Assembly: GCA_002344525.1 (NCBI GenBank)
Contig: DDTJ01000071.1
Span: 34,875-98,874 of the forward strand
Length of the DNA stretch: 64,000 nucleotides
Direction: 5' to 3'
From: Akkermansiaceae bacterium UBA2367
Lineage (GTDB): Bacteria; Verrucomicrobiota; Verrucomicrobiia; Verrucomicrobiales; DEV007
In this document: positions 62,701 through 64,000 of the stretch, piece by piece
How positions within the stretch are numbered: the first letter of the stretch is position 1
Layout: each line of letters starts with the position of its first letter
Notes under the pieces: model-generated
What the model saw: only the letters and a program-made list of their open reading frames with translations
Database searches by the model: none
Told to the model about the DNA's origin: nothing
Translations under genes and position numbers: made by a program

Positions 62701-63464
62701 TCGTCGAAGCGGCAGCGCCCGACGAGCCCGACGGCGAAGAGCCCGCCTTGGACGACCCCGCCGAACCCGACTGGGACTTCGTCGAGGAAGTCGTGGTCCA
62801 GCTCCGCACCAAGCTCGACTCCATGGGCCCCGTCAACATTGACGCCATCGAGGAGTTCGACGAACTGGAGGAGCACTACCGCTTCAACATGGAGCAGCTC
62901 GGGGACTTGGAGAACTCGAAGGAGGAACTCCTGCGCATGATCGCCCGTATCAACCGCGACACCCGCAAGATGTTCTCCGAGACCTTCGAGCAGATCCGCC
63001 GGAACTTCCGCGACATGTTCCAGGAGCTCTTCGGCGAGAAGGCCAAGGCCGACCTCGTCCTCCTCGACGACAACGACCCGCTCGAATGCGGCATCGACAT
63101 CATCGCGAAGCCGCCCGGCAAGAAGCTGCAATCCATCAGCCTCCTCTCCGGCGGCGAGCGCTCCATGACGGCGGTGGCCCTGCTCTTCGGCATCTACATG
63201 GTGAAGCCCTCGCCCTTCTGCGTCCTCGACGAGCTCGACGCCCCCCTCGACGAGGCGAACATCGCCCGCTTCCTCCGCGTCCTCGACCGCTTCATCGGCG
63301 GCAGCCAGTTCGTCATCGTGACCCACAGCAAGCGCACCATGTCCCGCGCCGACGTGATGTACGGCGTCTCCATGGAGGAGTTCGGCGTCTCCAAGACCGT
63401 CGGCGTCACCTTCTCGAAAGCCGGCGAGGCCAAGGGAGGGAAGCAGGCCATGGTCGGGGGGTAA
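59709..63464 (+). CDS. smc: Chromosome segregation protein SMC
   Basis: 1251 residues. N-terminal ATPase lobe with FKSFADKTKLEFHEGVTGIV and Walker A GPNGCGKSN (31-39), Q-loop, long coiled coil, hinge (about 500-690, DDPDFFGPRVHSPLANQIEV), second coiled coil and C-terminal lobe with signature LLSGGERSMTAVALLFGIYM (about 1145) and Walker B FCVLDELDAPLDEANIARFL (about 1169). It dimerises and loops DNA for chromosome compaction; ScpA/ScpB partners are not in the window. An acidic, Pro-rich insert (about 983-1025) precedes the conserved LDSMGPVNIDAIEEFDELEE. Longer than average by about 50 residues for that reason. Confidence 0.97.
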   Translation: MRLKSLEIHGFKSFADKTKLEFHEGVTGIVGPNGCGKSNIVDSMRWVLGETSAKALRGGEMADVIFNGTDRRSALGMAEVTLTLSGCSGILETDYDEVSLGRRVFRDGKGEYLINQQPCRLKDIQNLLMGTGIGRTSYSIMEQGKIDMLLSSKPEDRRAVFEEAAGITKYKTQKKEALRKLDYTEANLVRIRDVIAENERQIRSLSRQASKAKRYQSLFDDVRTLELHLSHRKWREIRAERSELSNSIRHLQNQQDELEDAIEKRQAEMASARVEYQEIERRLTELQSLLARLENEIGGAGGRIEFNGERAHELSVLIHKNEEDIAQATDKRARQEADLENANRQLEAVAGRIAEQQAQVAALETGTREARARREELNQSLRRIEEERGALKSRIASLEATLATNERQSESDDQRAAQLAEEAARLRADEDSRQGDAAEFKDRIAGHQLSIETCEENLVELEQKYHRAKRAAADLQEHLSSLHKLRAEKRSRLEVLQQLIADGEGFEKGTQEVLKGLDDPDFFGPRVHSPLANQIEVEARFAEAIEAALGRRLQAVVVSDAEVAERIVRTLREGNLGKATLIAETHLETSAPPARGRVPLGAIGWASDRVRCQGKAKALVAKLLEGVLLVEDLPTALRLREEAGAFAVATLAGEYVTPEGIIHGGRSGDGSVSVLRMQTEIRELEEVVDALDREVIARQERRDELNQRVDEFEENLQEARERLQQKRVASSTLEGKLALVERDLNQLRNRIESLEWEQREIEERGQRLRAEVATRRSERETALARVAELDREAESTTAELAAARLREEEQTELATAARTQLAVEQGTREKFEEQREPMLARLAELTELLRRREAEIVEYQERIENDAAETAALQGKIQAWEAEAGTATTERDRIRGEREGYSARIEEGETELSRKRREVQSVAAQRGKEEVKVAQFDLALENLERHCRDRYRTDLEFFEPDSHALLLAIEERRKNGAVRLRAYSESDAEPAADDEEPFVEAAAPDEPDGEEPALDDPAEPDWDFVEEVVVQLRTKLDSMGPVNIDAIEEFDELEEHYRFNMEQLGDLENSKEELLRMIARINRDTRKMFSETFEQIRRNFRDMFQELFGEKAKADLVLLDDNDPLECGIDIIAKPPGKKLQSISLLSGGERSMTAVALLFGIYMVKPSPFCVLDELDAPLDEANIARFLRVLDRFIGGSQFVIVTHSKRTMSRADVMYGVSMEEFGVSKTVGVTFSKAGEAKGGKQAMVGG

Positions 63465-63496
63465 GGGCGCGGGGCGGATGGTCAAACGACGCCCGA

Positions 63497-63515
63497 CCGA
63501 GGTCAATGACCTCGG
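63497..63515. repeat. Repeat family A, single copy
   Basis: CCGAGGTCAATGACCTCGG, again 9-base arms with one central base; relative to the copy near 8247 the fourth base from the centre has changed on both sides, keeping the stem paired. The flank GTCAAACGACGCCCGA matches the spacer of the pair near 2600. It lies 32 bases after the smc stop. Confidence 0.75.
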
Positions 63516-63577
63516 CCACAGTTTCCGCCTGTCCACTTGGCTGGCTTGAACACTCGCTGGAAGCCTTCTGAAAAACC

Positions 63578-63610
63578 GTGCGAAAAAAAGATGATTTCGC
63601 GCTTGCTTTT
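63578..63610 (+). terminator. Possible smc terminator
   Basis: GTGCGAAA and TTTCGCGC pair across a 9-base loop, followed by GCTTGCTTTT-type sequence; a second hairpin CGGTTTT-ttcata-AAAACCG follows at 63615-63634. Both lie about 115 and 150 bases beyond the smc stop. The T-run is interrupted, so confidence is modest. Confidence 0.35.
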
Positions 63611-63634
63611 GTAGCGGTTTTTTTCATAAAACCG

Positions 63635-63941
63635 TTCCAGCCATGGAACCGAAGCTGTCCGAGATGATTTCGATGCGTCGGCTCCTCGCTGTGAATCCGC
63701 CTTGGCGAAAATCTGCTTCGGCGCACGACAGTCGATGGTCCCTTGGTCGGACCCATGCCGACCTCCCCGCCACAGCGGGGTCTTCCCTTCGATTTCGTCG
63801 TCCGCCTGTTCCCGCGCCAAGCGCTGGTTCCGATCTCGATCACGCGGAATGGAGGCAGTCCTTCCCCCGCACCCATCGCCCGCGAGTCCGGCTTTGCTTC
63901 CCCTGTTCCAATTTTTGATCATCCCACACCCTCCTTTCCCA
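63635..63941. other. No supported gene
   Basis: Several overlapping open frames exist on both strands here, but their translations are low-complexity or shadow-like and none shows a recognisable domain. One plus-strand frame beginning at 63849 would run into the proline-rich repeat at the window edge. Confidence 0.45.
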
Positions 63942-64000
63942 ATGCCGACGCCATCGCCCTCCCCGACCCCCATTCCGTCGCCGTCGCCCTCCCCGACCCC
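63942..64000 (+). repeat. Proline/serine/threonine-encoding tandem repeat at window edge
   Basis: A 30-base period is visible: 63954-63970 (TCGCCCTCCCCGACCCC) repeats exactly at 63984-64000. Read from the ATG at 63942 it encodes MPTPSPSPTPIPSPSPSPTP, and the same frame is open upstream to 63849. It may be the start of, or a linker in, a gene continuing outside the window. Confidence 0.5.

Noticed and set aside
59691..63536. Very long open frame (1281 codons) antisense to smc
   Set aside because: It lies exactly opposite a clear smc gene; high GC at third positions removes stops on the other strand. The translation is Leu/Gly/Ala/Glu-rich without domains.
63406..63973. Minus-strand frames after smc as a small gene
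   Set aside because: They overlap repeat A and hairpins, encode Gly/Arg-rich or repeat-derived sequence and have no recognisable domain.

Overview
The window looks like a chromosome segment from a high-GC member of the Planctomycetes-Verrucomicrobia-Chlamydiae group, most likely a verrucomicrobial lineage. This is an inference from content: a DUF1501 protein next to a DUF1549/DUF1553 cytochrome-like protein, a fused CxxCH-propeller dehydrogenase-like protein, a short planctomycete-cytochrome protein with an SHD1-like tail, and a BlaI/M56 regulatory pair. Shine-Dalgarno sequences are absent in front of almost every gene, including groEL, groES, dnaK, uxaC and smc.

Left part (1-23 kb): a truncated secreted protein, a small membrane protein, an overlapping two-gene ferredoxin unit, then the DUF1501 and DUF1549/DUF1553 genes separated by a lower-GC insert with an orphan addiction-module antitoxin. 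A BlaI repressor with a palindromic operator precedes an M56 (BlaR1-like) peptidase fused to a secretin-like domain; that gene is broken by a frameshift and an in-frame TGA. Next come a Uma2 nuclease-like gene, a CehA-like metallohydrolase whose frame runs antisense through its neighbours, and a tight four-gene operon for exported or membrane proteins (DUF4175, a CpxP/Spy-like helical protein, a terpene-cyclase-like toroid and a very long repeat protein with a thioredoxin-like end).

Middle (23-45 kb): a three-gene ferric-iron ABC transporter with a Fur-box-like site; a compact, visibly lower-GC, probably mobile defence-type cassette (Abi-like HEPN protein, unknown 131-aa protein, RhuM); then a conserved peptide-ligation-type cluster (circularly permuted ATP-grasp, alpha-E, transglutaminase-DUF2126, ATP-grasp/alpha-E fusion, transglutaminase) driven by a recognisable sigma-70 promoter and interrupted by an HsdR-N-like nuclease gene. 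A LamG/propeller secreted protein, a GxxExxY gene remnant, a ceramidase-like protein and a Gfo/Idh/MocA oxidoreductase follow.

Right part (45-64 kb): groES-groEL and dnaK in one orientation, two cytochrome-bearing exported proteins, uronate isomerase uxaC, a HisK-type PHP phosphatase, an unusual cassette (small protein, GAF protein, cytoplasmic subtilase, PqqD-like membrane protein), a candidate small RNA, and smc.

The most striking non-coding feature is at least three unrelated families of nested-palindrome repeats (REPIN-like pairs in inverted orientation, with compensatory base changes), plus several other dispersed repeats, filling most intergenic gaps. One copy supplies the apparent start codon of the iron permease. 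No tRNA, rRNA or CRISPR array was recognised.
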